From: Clostridia bacterium | GTDB taxonomy: Bacteria > Bacillota > Clostridia > Christensenellales > Aristaeellaceae | DNA length: 54,978 bases | Assembly: GCA_017937655.1 (NCBI GenBank) | Contig: JAGBDE010000006.1 | Coordinates: 1 to 54,978, forward strand | Direction: 5' to 3' | Part shown: positions 43,337-52,044 of the stretch, piece after piece | Numbering within the stretch: position 1 is the stretch's first letter | Layout of the letters: every line of letters starts with the position of its first letter | Made by a program: the position numbers and the translations under genes | Notes under the pieces: generated by a model | What the model saw: only the letters and a program-made list of their open reading frames with translations | The model's database searches: none | Told to the model about the DNA's origin: nothing

Positions 43337-44706
43337 GCCTTGCCGCCTCCGACGAAGATATCGTTGAGGGTGTTGAAGTTATGGTCGTTGCCGGTAACGA
43401 TGACCACCCGGTCGTCCATCATGAAGCTGTCCATACCGCCGGGGACGATGACCTTATTATGGCGGGTAATGCAGGCCACCAGCAGGTTGGGCAGAAGCTG
43501 CATGTCCTTGAGGGGCACGCCGATGTTCTTGGTGTTTTCGGTGACCCGGAACTCCAGCGCCTCCACCTTTTCGTTCACAATGCGGTGCAGCGTCAGCACG
43601 CCCTCGCCCTGGCGGTTCTGCATGGCGCGAACGTAGCGCAGAATGTTCATGCTGGTCAGCTGCAGGGGGTTGACCACGCACTCTGCGGCGTTGTCCGGCA
43701 GAATTGTGCAATACTCTTCCCGGTTGATCTTGCTGACCACCTTAGGCACCTGCTGGGAATTGGCAAACATGGAAATAATCAGGTTCTGCTCGTCCATCTC
43801 GGTGAGGGTGACCACCGCGTCCGTCTCGCCGATGCCCTCGGAAATCAGGGTGCCGAAGGAGGTTCCGTCCGCGTAGATGATGTCCGCCTTGGGCAGTTCC
43901 TCGCTGAGCTGCTCGCAGCGGGCGTGGTTGTGGTCGATGAGCTTCACGTCGATGCCTGCTTCAATCAGCATCTGGGCCAGGTAAGCGGCGGTGCGGCTGC
44001 CACCCACCAGAATGGCGGAATGGATCCGGGGCGTTTCGATGCCCATCCACTTGACCAACTGGGTCAGGCTGCGCATGGGCGCGGTCACGTAAATATGGTC
44101 GCCGGCCTGAAGCTCGGTATGGCCGTCAGGGATGAACACTTCTTTGTTGCGCTCCACGGCGCAGATCAGCACCTTCACCCGCAGGGCGCGGTAAAGGTCA
44201 ATCAGCTTCATGCCGTCCATGGGACTGCCTTCGCGCACAGGCAGGGCCACGATCTCCGCCCGGCCCTTGGCAAAGCTGTCCCGCTTGAGGAAGGACGGGT
44301 ACTGCAAAAGTCCGAAGATCTCCCGGGCGGCGGCACGTTCCGGGTTCACCGTCATGCTCAGTCCCAGCTCGTCCTGGAGTCGGTACACATCCTCCGCGTA
44401 TTCCGCGTTGCGGATGCGGGCGATGGTGTGCTTGCAGCCCAGCTTCCGGGCCACCATGCAGCACAGCAGATTGGTCTCGTCCGCGCTGGTCACGGCAATC
44501 ATCAGATCCGCCTTACCCACGCCGGCCATTTCCTGCACCTTCACGCTGGCGCCGTTACCTTGCATGACCATCACGTCCAGCCGTTCCTCGGTCTGGCTGA
44601 GGGTATCCTTCCGGTTATCAATGACCAGCAATTCATGGCCTGCCCGGCTCAGTTCCCGGGTCAGGGTATAGCCAACCTTGCCTTCACCAATCACAACAAT
44701 CTTCAT
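43333..44706 (-). CDS. trkA: Trk potassium uptake regulator TrkA
   Basis: A 457-residue cytosolic subunit with two RCK/TrkA-N domains and two TrkA-C domains. First NAD-binding loop MKIVVIGEGKVGYTLTRELS. The second domain begins near HSAILVGGSRTAAYLAQML, followed by KLIDHNHARCEQLSEELPKA and TDAVVTLTEMDEQNLIISMF. The tail IVTGNDHNFNTLNDIFVG is TrkA-C. ATG 44706 follows AAAGGAGTC. It gates TrkH with NAD(H)/ATP. First gene of trkAH behind a TTGAAA-17-TATGAT promoter. Confidence 0.94.
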   Translation of the reverse strand: MKIVVIGEGKVGYTLTRELSRAGHELLVIDNRKDTLSQTEERLDVMVMQGNGASVKVQEMAGVGKADLMIAVTSADETNLLCCMVARKLGCKHTIARIRNAEYAEDVYRLQDELGLSMTVNPERAAAREIFGLLQYPSFLKRDSFAKGRAEIVALPVREGSPMDGMKLIDLYRALRVKVLICAVERNKEVFIPDGHTELQAGDHIYVTAPMRSLTQLVKWMGIETPRIHSAILVGGSRTAAYLAQMLIEAGIDVKLIDHNHARCEQLSEELPKADIIYADGTSFGTLISEGIGETDAVVTLTEMDEQNLIISMFANSQQVPKVVSKINREEYCTILPDNAAECVVNPLQLTSMNILRYVRAMQNRQGEGVLTLHRIVNEKVEALEFRVTENTKNIGVPLKDMQLLPNLLVACITRHNKVIVPGGMDSFMMDDRVVIVTGNDHNFNTLNDIFVGGGKA

Positions 44707-44756
44707 ACTCAGACTCCTTTGCCAAAAGCGGCATCGCGTCAATCAATAGCGCAGCT

Positions 44757-44785
44757 ATCATACCACTTTCCTCCAGGCTTTTCAA
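44757..44785 (-). promoter_or_regulatory. Promoter of trkA-trkH
   Basis: Leftward TTGAAA (44780-44785), 17 bases, TATGAT (44757-44762). Confidence 0.7.
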
Positions 44786-44792
44786 CCCGGCG

Positions 44793-45668
44793 TCAGTCCT
44801 CCAGGAACGCCTGCCTGTGCCCTTCAAAAAAGTCAAAATAGGCCCGCACATTGGGCAGTTCCGTCCACCGGGCGATGGCAGGGGGATCGGCGTCCAGGTT
44901 GTAAATCCTGGCCCCGGGGGCGGACAGCAGAAAGGGTGAATGGGTGGACAGAATGAACTGGCAGCGGTAGAACCTGGCGGAATCGCTGATGAACCGAAGC
45001 AGCTCCATCTGCTTTTCTGCGCTGAGGCTGTTTTCCGGCTCGTCCAGGAGGTAGATGGCGTTTTCGTCGATGGTCTCCACAAAGCAGCTGAGGGCGCTTT
45101 CGCCGTTGGAGCGTTCCTGCACGTTTTTCATCAGCCGTTCCCGCACGTAGGCGGACTGGGTGGATCGCCGGGCCTCCACCACCTTGCGCAGGTCCTCGTA
45201 ATCCCCCATGCCCCGGAACTGGAACTTGGCGTATTTGGCGTCCAGGTATTCCTCAAACAGCTTGTCCCGCTGGTTGTCAATGCCCTGATTCAGGCAGCGC
45301 ACGTTCAGCAGGTAGTCAAACACATTATCGCTGGCGATGATCCGGCTTTTGGCCAGCACCTCCCGGTTGCAATAGCGGGTGGTTTCCCAGTCGCACAGGC
45401 GGACGTAGTCCTCAAAGAAGGGGCTGCGGTTGAAGGGGGCCTCGTGGGGGATTTTCAGTGCCTCGGCAATGACGTTGAGAATGGTGCTTTTGCCGGAACC
45501 ATTGCCGCCGTAGAGGATGGTAATGTCCCCGAAGGTGAAGCGGGGCATGGGCCGGTTCATGAACACCCCGAAGGGATAAGTACTGTTATAACACGTCCGG
45601 CGGATATCGTTGAGAAACTGCTCCTCCCCGCCCTGGCCGGGCAGACTGAACTGTTCCAGGTAAATCAC
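44793..45668 (-). CDS. AAA family ATPase (ABC-type fold)
   Basis: A 291-residue P-loop ATPase. Walker A ILYGGNGSGKSTILNVIAEA, a helical middle region, Walker B AIYLLDEPENSLSAEKQMEL and the H-loop FILSTHSPFLLSAPGARIYN match the AAA_21/AAA_23 group of stand-alone ABC-like ATPases. The lack of a partner nuclease or toxin next door gives no clear role; such proteins occur in defence, DNA repair and regulation. GTG 45668 follows GGAGGTG; an upstream ATG frame would cross a terminator. Confidence 0.85.
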   Translation of the reverse strand: MIYLEQFSLPGQGGEEQFLNDIRRTCYNSTYPFGVFMNRPMPRFTFGDITILYGGNGSGKSTILNVIAEALKIPHEAPFNRSPFFEDYVRLCDWETTRYCNREVLAKSRIIASDNVFDYLLNVRCLNQGIDNQRDKLFEEYLDAKYAKFQFRGMGDYEDLRKVVEARRSTQSAYVRERLMKNVQERSNGESALSCFVETIDENAIYLLDEPENSLSAEKQMELLRFISDSARFYRCQFILSTHSPFLLSAPGARIYNLDADPPAIARWTELPNVRAYFDFFEGHRQAFLED

Positions 45669-45692
45669 CGTTTCACCTCCGTCAATGCAAAA

Positions 45693-45716
45693 GAACGCCC
45701 CATTTTTGAGGCGTTC
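45693..45716 (-). terminator. Hairpin before ATPase gene
   Basis: GAACGCC pairs with GGCGTTC around an AAAAAT loop, then TTTTGC on the leftward strand; it ends the small gene at 45722. Confidence 0.65.
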
Positions 45717-45721
45717 CATGC

Positions 45722-46036
45722 TCAATCCGTTTCATCGCTGGTATCGGGCACGTCCTCCCCGGCGGGAGTTTCTTCTGCCTCAGGTTTCCCGAACTGTGCT
45801 TCCAGCTGCTGTTGCTCCATGAGCAAATCGCTGATTGGCTGAGGCAGCGGCTCTCCGCTTTCCCACAGCCGGCGCGCCTCCCGGGCCACCTTCAGGCTCA
45901 GTTCTTCCAGCTGATGCTCCGCGTTCAGCGTTTCCAGCTTCTCCCGGGCACATTGTGCCAGGTGGGCCGCCTTGTTGCCCAGGGCCTCCACTCCCGCGAA
46001 GAATCGCCGTTTCATACCGTTTCCAAATCCTGCCAT
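45722..46036 (-). CDS. Small helical protein of unknown function
   Basis: A 104-residue, helical, Glu-rich soluble protein (EALGNKAAHLAQCAREKLET, LEELSLKVAREARRLWESGE) with a disordered acidic tail (EAEETPAGEDVPDTSDETD). ATG 46036 follows AAAGGGGGGAAGG. It lies 76 bases after the lipid-kinase gene. Unrecognised. Confidence 0.65.
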   Translation of the reverse strand: MAGFGNGMKRRFFAGVEALGNKAAHLAQCAREKLETLNAEHQLEELSLKVAREARRLWESGEPLPQPISDLLMEQQQLEAQFGKPEAEETPAGEDVPDTSDETD

Positions 46037-46112
46037 ATCCTTCCCCCCTTTGCCCTGCCGTTGCAGGAATCAGAGGAAGTATATGCAGTCCGCCGCCGAA
46101 ATACCCCGGCCG

Positions 46113-46982
46113 TTACCAGTGCATCAAAAGCGCGTCGCTGAGGGTATCAAAGCCAGCTTCCTCCATGGGAAGGATCTCGCCGTCCAGGTTCAGCTTGGCG
46201 CCCTTGACCCGGATCAGGCACTTCTGCGTGCGGTAGTGGTGCGCAATTTTCGTTTTCTTGTACAGGCTGCCCATCAAAATGGCAGGCAGATAAAAGGGGA
46301 TGACCCAGCGGGGCACGGCGTCCACCACCAGAATGTCCAGCAGGCCATCGCCGATATCCGCGATGGGCATAATGGGAATGCCGCCGCCGAAGTACCGGCC
46401 ATTGGCGATGGAGCAAATCATGTACCTGCCGTCCATGGGCTCCTGGCCGTCGATCTCGATGTGCATCTCAATGGGCCGGAAGGCCTTGATGGCCTTGAAC
46501 ACGCCGTACAGATAAGGCCAGATGCCCTTGGAATGCTTCTTGGCCTCCAGGGAATATTCCAGTACCATCACGTCAAAGCCCACGCCGCAGACGTTCATGA
46601 ACAGGCGGCCGTTGACCACGCCGGTGTTCACCGGGCGGGCCGGATGGGTCAGCATAAAGTCCACCGCGTCCTTCCAGTCGGCAGGGATGCCCACGGTCTT
46701 GATGAAATCGTTGCCGGTGCCTGCGGGAATGATGGCAAAGGCCGTCTTTGCGCCCACCAGGCCTGCGGCGGTCTCCGTCACGGTGCCGTCGCCGCCCAGG
46801 GCCGCCACGGTGTCAACGCCCCGGGCCGCCGCATCCCGGGCAAGCGCGGTGGCATGGTTGGGCGCTTCCGTATATACCATACGGAATTCCACGTGTTTCT
46901 CTCGGAGATATTTCTCCACCTTCCGGGCGGTTTGCACGGCGTCACCGCTGCTGGCAGCCGGATTGACAATGATCTCGATCAT
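46113..46982 (-). CDS. Diacylglycerol/lipid kinase family protein
   Basis: A 289-residue DagK/YegS-type kinase. IIVNPAASSGDAV is the N-terminal nucleotide loop, AALGGDGTVTETAAGLVG the GGDGT motif (near residue 63), IIPAGTGNDFIKTVGIP the second motif, and GRYFGGGIPIMPIADIGDG the C-terminal substrate side. It phosphorylates diacylglycerol or a related lipid, or a sphingolipid-like substrate. AGGGGA precedes ATG 46982. Lipid recycling is the likely role. Confidence 0.92.
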   Translation of the reverse strand: MIEIIVNPAASSGDAVQTARKVEKYLREKHVEFRMVYTEAPNHATALARDAAARGVDTVAALGGDGTVTETAAGLVGAKTAFAIIPAGTGNDFIKTVGIPADWKDAVDFMLTHPARPVNTGVVNGRLFMNVCGVGFDVMVLEYSLEAKKHSKGIWPYLYGVFKAIKAFRPIEMHIEIDGQEPMDGRYMICSIANGRYFGGGIPIMPIADIGDGLLDILVVDAVPRWVIPFYLPAILMGSLYKKTKIAHHYRTQKCLIRVKGAKLNLDGEILPMEEAGFDTLSDALLMHW

Positions 46983-47139
46983 GCTGATTCCCCTCTTCTT
47001 TGGCGCTGCGTTCGAAAAATATTGTATCGTAAAACAGCGAAAAAGAAAAGATTTACCCCAAAAATAGCTGCCTTAACCGCCGGAAAATGCCCAAAAGAGA
47101 AGGGATTCAAACTTTTCGTCAGAAAACAAAAATTTTTCC

Positions 47140-47168
47140 TTGCCAAATGAAAAAAACCATGATAAAAT
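47140..47168 (+). promoter_or_regulatory. Promoter of rpmB
   Basis: TTGCCA (47140-47145), 17 bases, TAAAAT (47163-47168). Confidence 0.75.
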
Positions 47169-47212
47169 AGTCAAGCTGTTATGAAGCAAAAGTCCCGTTA
47201 GGAGGTGTAATC

Positions 47213-47428
47213 ATGGGCAAGTTTTGCGAAGTGTGCGAGAAGGGTTCCATGAGCGGCCACAACGTCAGCCACTCCAATCGCAAGTCCAATCGCATCTGGG
47301 CTCCCAACGTGCAGAATGTGCGCGTTCTGGTCAACGGTCAGGCAAAGCGGATGAACGTATGCACCCGTTGCCTGCGCAGCGGCAATGTGCAGCGTGCGCT
47401 GCCCACGAAATCCAACGTGGAAGCCTGA
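47213..47428 (+). CDS. rpmB: 50S ribosomal protein L28
   Basis: A 71-residue L28: MGKFCEVCEKGSMSGHNVSH, SNRKSNRIWAPNVQNVRV and VCTRCLRSGNVQRAL. Two Cys-X2-Cys pairs make this the zinc-binding (C+) paralogue. ATG 47213 follows TAGGAGGTG. Monocistronic with its own promoter and terminator, as is common in Firmicutes. Confidence 0.96.
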   Translation: MGKFCEVCEKGSMSGHNVSHSNRKSNRIWAPNVQNVRVLVNGQAKRMNVCTRCLRSGNVQRALPTKSNVEA

Positions 47429-47447
47429 TGGGGTTCAAATTGTGATA

Positions 47448-47488
47448 AAAAGATTCCGCTCCTCTTGCGAAGGGCGGTCTTTTTTTGC
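47448..47488 (+). terminator. Terminator of rpmB
   Basis: ATTCCGC and GCGGT arms around TCCTCTTGCGAAGG, then TTTTTTT; imperfect stem. Confidence 0.65.
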
Positions 47489-47499
47489 GCTTTTTTTCC

Positions 47500-47528
47500 T
47501 TTACGGAGCGCCATTTTTGGCGTATACT
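47500..47528 (+). promoter_or_regulatory. Promoter of amidohydrolase, palindromic spacer
   Basis: TTTACG (47500-47505), 17 bases, TATACT (47523-47528). CGCCA and TGGCG flank TTT inside the spacer, a possible operator. Confidence 0.55.
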
Positions 47529-47574
47529 GTAAACACCAACCACAAATGCACATCCTGCAAGGAGGAACATTTTT

Positions 47575-48717
47575 ATGCTTTTGATCAAAAACGGCCTCAT
47601 CCACAACGCCATCCAGCCCGACCCCTTCACCGCCGATATCCTGGTGGAGGACGGAAAAATCGTCAAGATGGAGAAGGACATCGTCTGCGAAGGCGCGGAG
47701 GTTTTTGACGCCGCCGGTCTGGAAATTTACCCCGGCTTTGTAGAAGCCCACTGCCACACCGGCCTGCACGGCTACGGCATCGGCTACGAAGGCGCGGACT
47801 ACAACGAAATGGGCGATATCCTGGCCTGCCAGCTGCGGGGCATCGACGCCATTGAACCCCGGGACGAAACTTTGGTGGAGGCCCGGGAAGCGGGCGTGAC
47901 CACCCTCTGCGCCGGCCCCGGCAGCGCCAACGTGCTGGGCGGCACCTTCGCGGCCTACAAGCCCGTGGGCGTGCGCATCGACGATATGGTCATCAAAGCC
48001 GAGGTTGCCATGAAGTGCGCCTTTGGCGAGAACCCCAAGCGCTGCTATCGGGAAAAAGGCGATTCCAGCCGTATGACCACCGCCGCCAAGCTGCGGGAGA
48101 TGCTCTTCAAGGCCCGGGAATACCAGCAGAAGGTGGACCGCGCCGGGGACGACGTGGAAAAGCTGCCGCCCTTTGACATGAAGCTGAACGCCCTGCTGCC
48201 CGTCATGCGCAAGGAGATCCCCCTGAAGGCCCATGCCCACCAGGCGGACGATTTCTTCACCGCCCTGCGCATCGCCCGGGAATTTGACGTGAACATCACC
48301 CTGGAGCATGTGACCGAGGGCCATCTGGTGCCGGAAGAACTGGCCAAGGAGAACGTGATGCTGGCCGTGGGCCCCACGCTGACCCATGCCACCAAGTTCG
48401 AGCTGCGCAACAAGAGCTGGGAGACCCCCGGCGTGCTGGCCAAGGCCGGCTGCCACGTTTCCATCATCACCGACGCGCCGGTCATCCCCCAGAAGTACCT
48501 GCCCCTCTGCGCCGGACTGGCTGTGAAGGCCGGCATGGATCCCTTCGACGCCCTGAAGGCCATCACCATCCACCCCGCCGAGCACGCAGGCGTGGCCGAC
48601 CGGGTCGGCTCCCTGGAAGTGGGCAAGGACGCGGACATCGTCATCACCGACGGCTGCCCCTTCGAGGTCAGCACCGAAGTAAAAGCCGTGTTCATCGACG
48701 GCAAGAAGGTCAAGTAA
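47575..48717 (+). CDS. Amidohydrolase family protein
   Basis: A 380-residue metal-dependent hydrolase of the amidohydrolase superfamily. GFVEAHCHTGLHGYGIGYEG (HxH metal site) is near residue 60, followed by AREAGVTTLCAGPGSANVLGG, PLKAHAHQADDFFTALRIAR (His ligand), ITLEHVTEGHLVPEELAKEN and SIITDAPVIPQKYL (catalytic Asp). The C-terminal barrel strand ELDVG-type EVGKDADIVITDGCPFE completes the fold. Imidazolonepropionase-like members use similar motifs, but the substrate is undecided. AAGGAGGA precedes ATG 47575. Confidence 0.9.
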   Translation: MLLIKNGLIHNAIQPDPFTADILVEDGKIVKMEKDIVCEGAEVFDAAGLEIYPGFVEAHCHTGLHGYGIGYEGADYNEMGDILACQLRGIDAIEPRDETLVEAREAGVTTLCAGPGSANVLGGTFAAYKPVGVRIDDMVIKAEVAMKCAFGENPKRCYREKGDSSRMTTAAKLREMLFKAREYQQKVDRAGDDVEKLPPFDMKLNALLPVMRKEIPLKAHAHQADDFFTALRIAREFDVNITLEHVTEGHLVPEELAKENVMLAVGPTLTHATKFELRNKSWETPGVLAKAGCHVSIITDAPVIPQKYLPLCAGLAVKAGMDPFDALKAITIHPAEHAGVADRVGSLEVGKDADIVITDGCPFEVSTEVKAVFIDGKKVK

Positions 48718-48725
48718 CATATGAA

Positions 48726-48765
48726 AGAAGCGCTTTCCATGGCGGAAAGCGCTTCTTTTTGTTTG
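48726..48765 (+). terminator. Terminator of amidohydrolase
   Basis: AGAAGCGCTTTCC (48726-48738) pairs with GGAAAGCGCTTCT (48744-48756), then TTTTG. Confidence 0.93.
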
Positions 48766-48902
48766 GTTTTCGTCATAAAACATCCGCCTCGTGTACTCGC
48801 AACGCTATGCGATCATCTACTGGAAGGTAGACGTGTCACCATCGGCTCATGGGCGGGGCATAGTGAGATTACGATCGTCCCATCCACCGGGAAACTCTTG
48901 CT
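48766..48902. other. Intergenic stretch without clear gene
   Basis: Short overlapping open frames exist here on the plus strand, but none has a ribosome site or a recognisable product. It marks the start of the AT-richer accessory zone. Confidence 0.4.
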
Positions 48903-49940
48903 TTATTTTTCTGAATAAACACATAAGGCAGTCCACAGCTCAGCTCTTGTACGAGGCCAACATCCATACATCCGTGGTTCGCAAGAAAGGGCAAACGTTA
49001 ATTTGAAATCATTTAGAATATCACAAACGGAAAAAAGTGATAGATTTTCACCTTTCATAAATAGATTGGCAACAAAACGCCCATCTTTATCCACGGGTGC
49101 ATATTGAAACTCTCCGTTAAAAAAGAACGTTGTGTCCACATCATAAGAAAACAAATCTTCCTTATAAGTTTCAGAAAATGGCATTACAAGTTTAATTTGT
49201 TTATCATGTTCCGAAGGAACTATCAATTGAAAAACTATTTGCCAACAACGATATCCTTCGCTTAGAGGATATGAAGCAAACCGATAATCCTGATATCTTG
49301 CACTGACATCATCTTCCGTTATTTCTTCTATTTTTTTGATTTTTATAGAAATAGCACCATAGTCAACCCGTCTTTCCATTTGAGCAAAGTCAACAGATTC
49401 GCTTCTGTCCGTTAAGTGTTCGTGCAAACCTCCATCTTGAATTGTTCTAAACATAGGTGAACTTTCAAATGATAAACCCGTTTCAGAATCAAAAATGATT
49501 AATTTTGGAGCGTATGAAGTAAAGAACTGTTTTACCTTTTGGCTCGGATCATCTGTAGCGTTTATCGTGATTTGAACGCCACAACGAACAAATAACTTTC
49601 CATCTTCGGTAAAGTCATCCGCAGAAAAACCAGAATTATTCGGAGTATGAATATAGAAATTAGGTGCAACCACAATATCGTCATCAAAAGAATTATATGA
49701 AAGCTGAATGTTTCTAGAGGAATACATTTCAGGAGATATCTGAATATATCCTGTTATCCATAAGGTTTTTCTTGTTTTGTCATGGGGATAGTCAATTTGA
49801 AAACGGTCATTCTCTATTGCTTCTTCCCAAGTGTCTACAATCCAAATCACATCATTTTCGTAGCTATCAGCAGATGCCAGCCCGAATAAAGCACACGAAA
49901 CCATCATAATTATGAGCACGCGCATAATTTTCTGCCGCAT
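48903..49940 (-). CDS. Secreted protein of unknown function
   Basis: A 345-residue exported protein with signal peptide MRVLIIMMVSCALFGLASA (from the second Met, cleavage near residue 24). The rest is beta-rich with many aromatic and Asp/Ser residues and no motif I recognise. ATG 49940 has a GGGGAGG-ttaaaggaat arrangement. Clearly AT-rich against the upstream operon, hence likely acquired. It follows marR-flavin reductase by 17 bases in the same direction and may be read from that promoter. Confidence 0.65.
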   Translation of the reverse strand: MRQKIMRVLIIMMVSCALFGLASADSYENDVIWIVDTWEEAIENDRFQIDYPHDKTRKTLWITGYIQISPEMYSSRNIQLSYNSFDDDIVVAPNFYIHTPNNSGFSADDFTEDGKLFVRCGVQITINATDDPSQKVKQFFTSYAPKLIIFDSETGLSFESSPMFRTIQDGGLHEHLTDRSESVDFAQMERRVDYGAISIKIKKIEEITEDDVSARYQDYRFASYPLSEGYRCWQIVFQLIVPSEHDKQIKLVMPFSETYKEDLFSYDVDTTFFFNGEFQYAPVDKDGRFVANLFMKGENLSLFSVCDILNDFKLTFALSCEPRMYGCWPRTRAELWTALCVYSEK

Positions 49941-49957
49941 ATTCCTTTAACCTCCCC

Positions 49958-50578
49958 TCAGTTGCCCATGGCCGCCGCGCCGATCTCCACGTCCGGCTTG
50001 ATCTCCTTGGCCCGCTCATGCCATTTGCCCAGATAGCGGCCGTCCCAGGCCCAGTAGTCGTTGTCCACGGAGGTGCACACGGCCGCCACTTCCCGGAAAA
50101 GCTCCTGGGAGGATTTTCCTTCCGCAGTCAGGCTTTCGTCCTTCAGCACATTGCGGATGCGGCACAGAAGCACGGTGGAATCGCTTACGCCCGCGGCCAG
50201 TTCCCGTTCCACCTCCAGCTCAAACACGAAGGGGCTGCTGCACAGCACCGGCACAGGCAGTTGGGCGGCCATCTCCCAGGAAACGTCCACGTCCATCTTG
50301 TCCGCGTCTCGGCCGTCCGCTGTGCCGAAATAGTCCGCCAGGGGCAGATTCTTTTCCACCACCAGATTGGCCGAGAAAACCTTATTGCGGCGGATGTTCT
50401 CCAGCGTCCGCTTGCTGCTGCCGATGGCGCACATCACGCCCAGGTCGTCCCCCAGCCAGCAGTAGCTGAACCAGCAAAACAGGCCGAAGTTGGGGGTCTG
50501 ATCCTGGTTCATGGTGCCGTACACAAACAGGGTCTGGGGGCACAGGTCATTGGTCACAGGCACAGATACTTTTTTCAT
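49958..50578 (-). CDS. Flavin reductase-like FMN-binding protein
   Basis: A 206-residue protein with the flavin reductase-like split barrel: TLFVYGTMNQDQTPNFGLFC at the start, LGVMCAIGSSKRTLENIRRN (FMN loop) and DYFGTADGRDADKMDVDVSW further on. These use FMN in reduction or flavin transfer. ATG 50578 overlaps the marR stop by four bases (ATGA). Paired with MarR it may respond to redox stress or quinones. Confidence 0.8.
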   Translation of the reverse strand: MKKVSVPVTNDLCPQTLFVYGTMNQDQTPNFGLFCWFSYCWLGDDLGVMCAIGSSKRTLENIRRNKVFSANLVVEKNLPLADYFGTADGRDADKMDVDVSWEMAAQLPVPVLCSSPFVFELEVERELAAGVSDSTVLLCRIRNVLKDESLTAEGKSSQELFREVAAVCTSVDNDYWAWDGRYLGKWHERAKEIKPDVEIGAAAMGN

Positions 50579-51012
50579 GTTCTTTCTTCCTCCTCAAGAT
50601 TTTTGAGCACCCGGGTCAGATAGCCCTCCAGCTGCCGGATTTCCGTTTCGCTGAAGCCCCGGTAATACAACTGATTCATCCGCTGCGAGATACGGTCATA
50701 GTCCTGCTGAAGCTGTTTTGCCTTCTCCGTCAGGGCGATGAGACAGGCCCGTCTGTCCCTGGGCGACGGCTTACGGACGATGAGCCCATTTGCCTCCATC
50801 CGGTCCAGCATGGAGGTCAGCGTGGTATTGGCCAGACTTGTCCTGGCCGACAGTCTGCTGATGCTGACCTCGTCCTCCTGCCAGAGTACGTACAAAATCC
50901 GCCCCTGGGCGCCGTTGAACGCATCGATGTCCGCCTCAGCCAGCATCCGGTCAAATAGGCGCGTGCCGGTGTGCTTGATGCAGGAAATCAAATATCCGCC
51001 AATGGTTTCCAT
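50575..51012 (-). CDS. MarR-family regulator
   Basis: A 145-residue winged-helix regulator. Recognition region ISRLSARTSLANTTLTSMLD, wing RKPSPRDRRACLIALTEKAK, and flanking dimerisation helices match MarR. ATG 51012 follows GGGGAGGAG. First gene of marR-flavin reductase, with an ATTCTA-TG-TAGAAT palindrome at the promoter, so autoregulation is expected. Confidence 0.9.
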   Translation of the reverse strand: METIGGYLISCIKHTGTRLFDRMLAEADIDAFNGAQGRILYVLWQEDEVSISRLSARTSLANTTLTSMLDRMEANGLIVRKPSPRDRRACLIALTEKAKQLQQDYDRISQRMNQLYYRGFSETEIRQLEGYLTRVLKNLEEEERT

Positions 51013-51032
51013 TGCATCTCCTCCCCCATGTG

Positions 51033-51073
51033 ATTCTATGTAGAATATTACTATATAGAAATATATTTGTCAA
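51033..51073 (-). promoter_or_regulatory. marR promoter and operator palindrome
   Basis: Leftward TTGACA (51068-51073), 17 bases, TAATAT (51045-51050). ATTCTA/TAGAAT (51033-51046) is a perfect palindrome just downstream, and TTCTATATAG lies over the spacer. Confidence 0.75.
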
Positions 51074-51171
51074 CAAAAAAGATAGACCTTTTATTGTTGT
51101 GGCTACATAGTTGGCTTCCCCCGCCCTGCAACCTCCCTCGGCATTCCGGGCGCTGGCCGTGGCCCGAACCC

Positions 51172-51200
51172 TTGACAGGCTTCTGAACACATGCTACACT
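51172..51200 (+). promoter_or_regulatory. Promoter of GNAT leader
   Basis: TTGACA (51172-51177), 17 bases, TACACT (51195-51200). Confidence 0.8.
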
Positions 51201-51412
51201 TACCGCGACAAGGCGAAACCAACCAAAGGATGTGATGTTGCCGATTCTCCCCAGGCTGCATGTCAGCGCAGGGAGAATTCGGAAAGAGCGGGAAATCCAA
51301 GTGCATACACAAAAAGCTGTGTTTGTTAACAGCTTGGTTTGTGTTGCCTCTGCGATTTTCGCTCTGCATCGAACTGCCTTTTTCGACCGCAGAGGATCTC
51401 TGCGGTTTTTTT
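51201..51412 (+). promoter_or_regulatory. Transcription attenuator leader of GNAT gene
   Basis: A terminator CCGCAGAG (51387-51394)/CTCTGCGG (51398-51405) plus TTTTTTT lies about 205 bases after the promoter. An upstream CCTCTGCG (51347-51354) can instead pair with CGCAGAGG (51388-51395) and free the transcript. Two more hairpins precede it (TTCTCCC/GGGAGAA near 51245-51285; AAGCTGT/ACAGCTT near 51314-51335). An AAAGGA-ATG start at 51235 opens a frame that runs through the terminator. No family match recognised. Confidence 0.75.
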
Positions 51413-51498
51413 GTTTCTTGCCATCGGTTATCCGCATCAAATGTTGTTTCGCCCTGTCACACAACGCAAAAAACAACTGCTTACAGGAGGAATCCGCT

Positions 51499-52020
51499 AT
51501 GTATACTATGAAGAAAAACCCCTTACAGGACGAACAGGTTATGGATCAAAAGAGTGATAGAAAAGTTGAAAGGATCAGCGATACTGCTCTGAAAAGAAGC
51601 ATCGCAAGAAGAATTCTTGAAAACCTTCACGATTGGTTTGAGATGGATGAGAGCAGAGAGCAATACATCCGTGAGTGTTCCGACTGGATGTTCTTTGCCG
51701 CCACAGAAAAAGGCGATTACGTTGGCTTCCTCTGCCTGAAGGAAACAGGCCGACAGACTGTGGAGCTTGCAGTTATGGGCGTTCTGAGGGAGCACCACAG
51801 AAATGGTCTGGGGAGAGCCTTGTTTCACGAAGCCCAAAAGGCTGCCGCAAAAGAAGGCTATTCTTTCATGCAGGTCAAGACGGTAAAGATGGGCGTCTAC
51901 GAAGACTATGACGTCACCAACCGCTTCTATCTGTCCCTGGGGTTTGCGGAGTTTGAAGTGATTGAGGAACTCTGGGGCAAGGAAAATCCTTGTCAGATAT
52001 ATGTCATGTGGCTCAAGTAA
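51499..52020 (+). CDS. GNAT acetyltransferase
   Basis: A 173-residue acetyltransferase. FFAATEKGDYVGFLCLKETG and LAVMGVLREHHRNGLGRALF (acetyl-CoA R-x2-GxG/A loop) and the C-terminal DYDVTNRFYLSLGFAEFEVI are GNAT hallmarks. ATG 51499 follows CAGGAGGA. The in-frame extension back to 51235 would give a 261-residue protein. The attenuated leader suggests induction by an inhibitor of translation or transcription, so a drug-modifying role is possible. Confidence 0.85.
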   Translation: MYTMKKNPLQDEQVMDQKSDRKVERISDTALKRSIARRILENLHDWFEMDESREQYIRECSDWMFFAATEKGDYVGFLCLKETGRQTVELAVMGVLREHHRNGLGRALFHEAQKAAAKEGYSFMQVKTVKMGVYEDYDVTNRFYLSLGFAEFEVIEELWGKENPCQIYVMWLK

Positions 52021-52044
52021 AGCCGATGCTTTTCAGGGGGAAAT

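Noticed and set aside
48791-49006. Small rightward open frames between amidohydrolase and the secreted protein
   Set aside because: No ribosome site, overlaps the 3' end of the leftward gene, no recognisable product.
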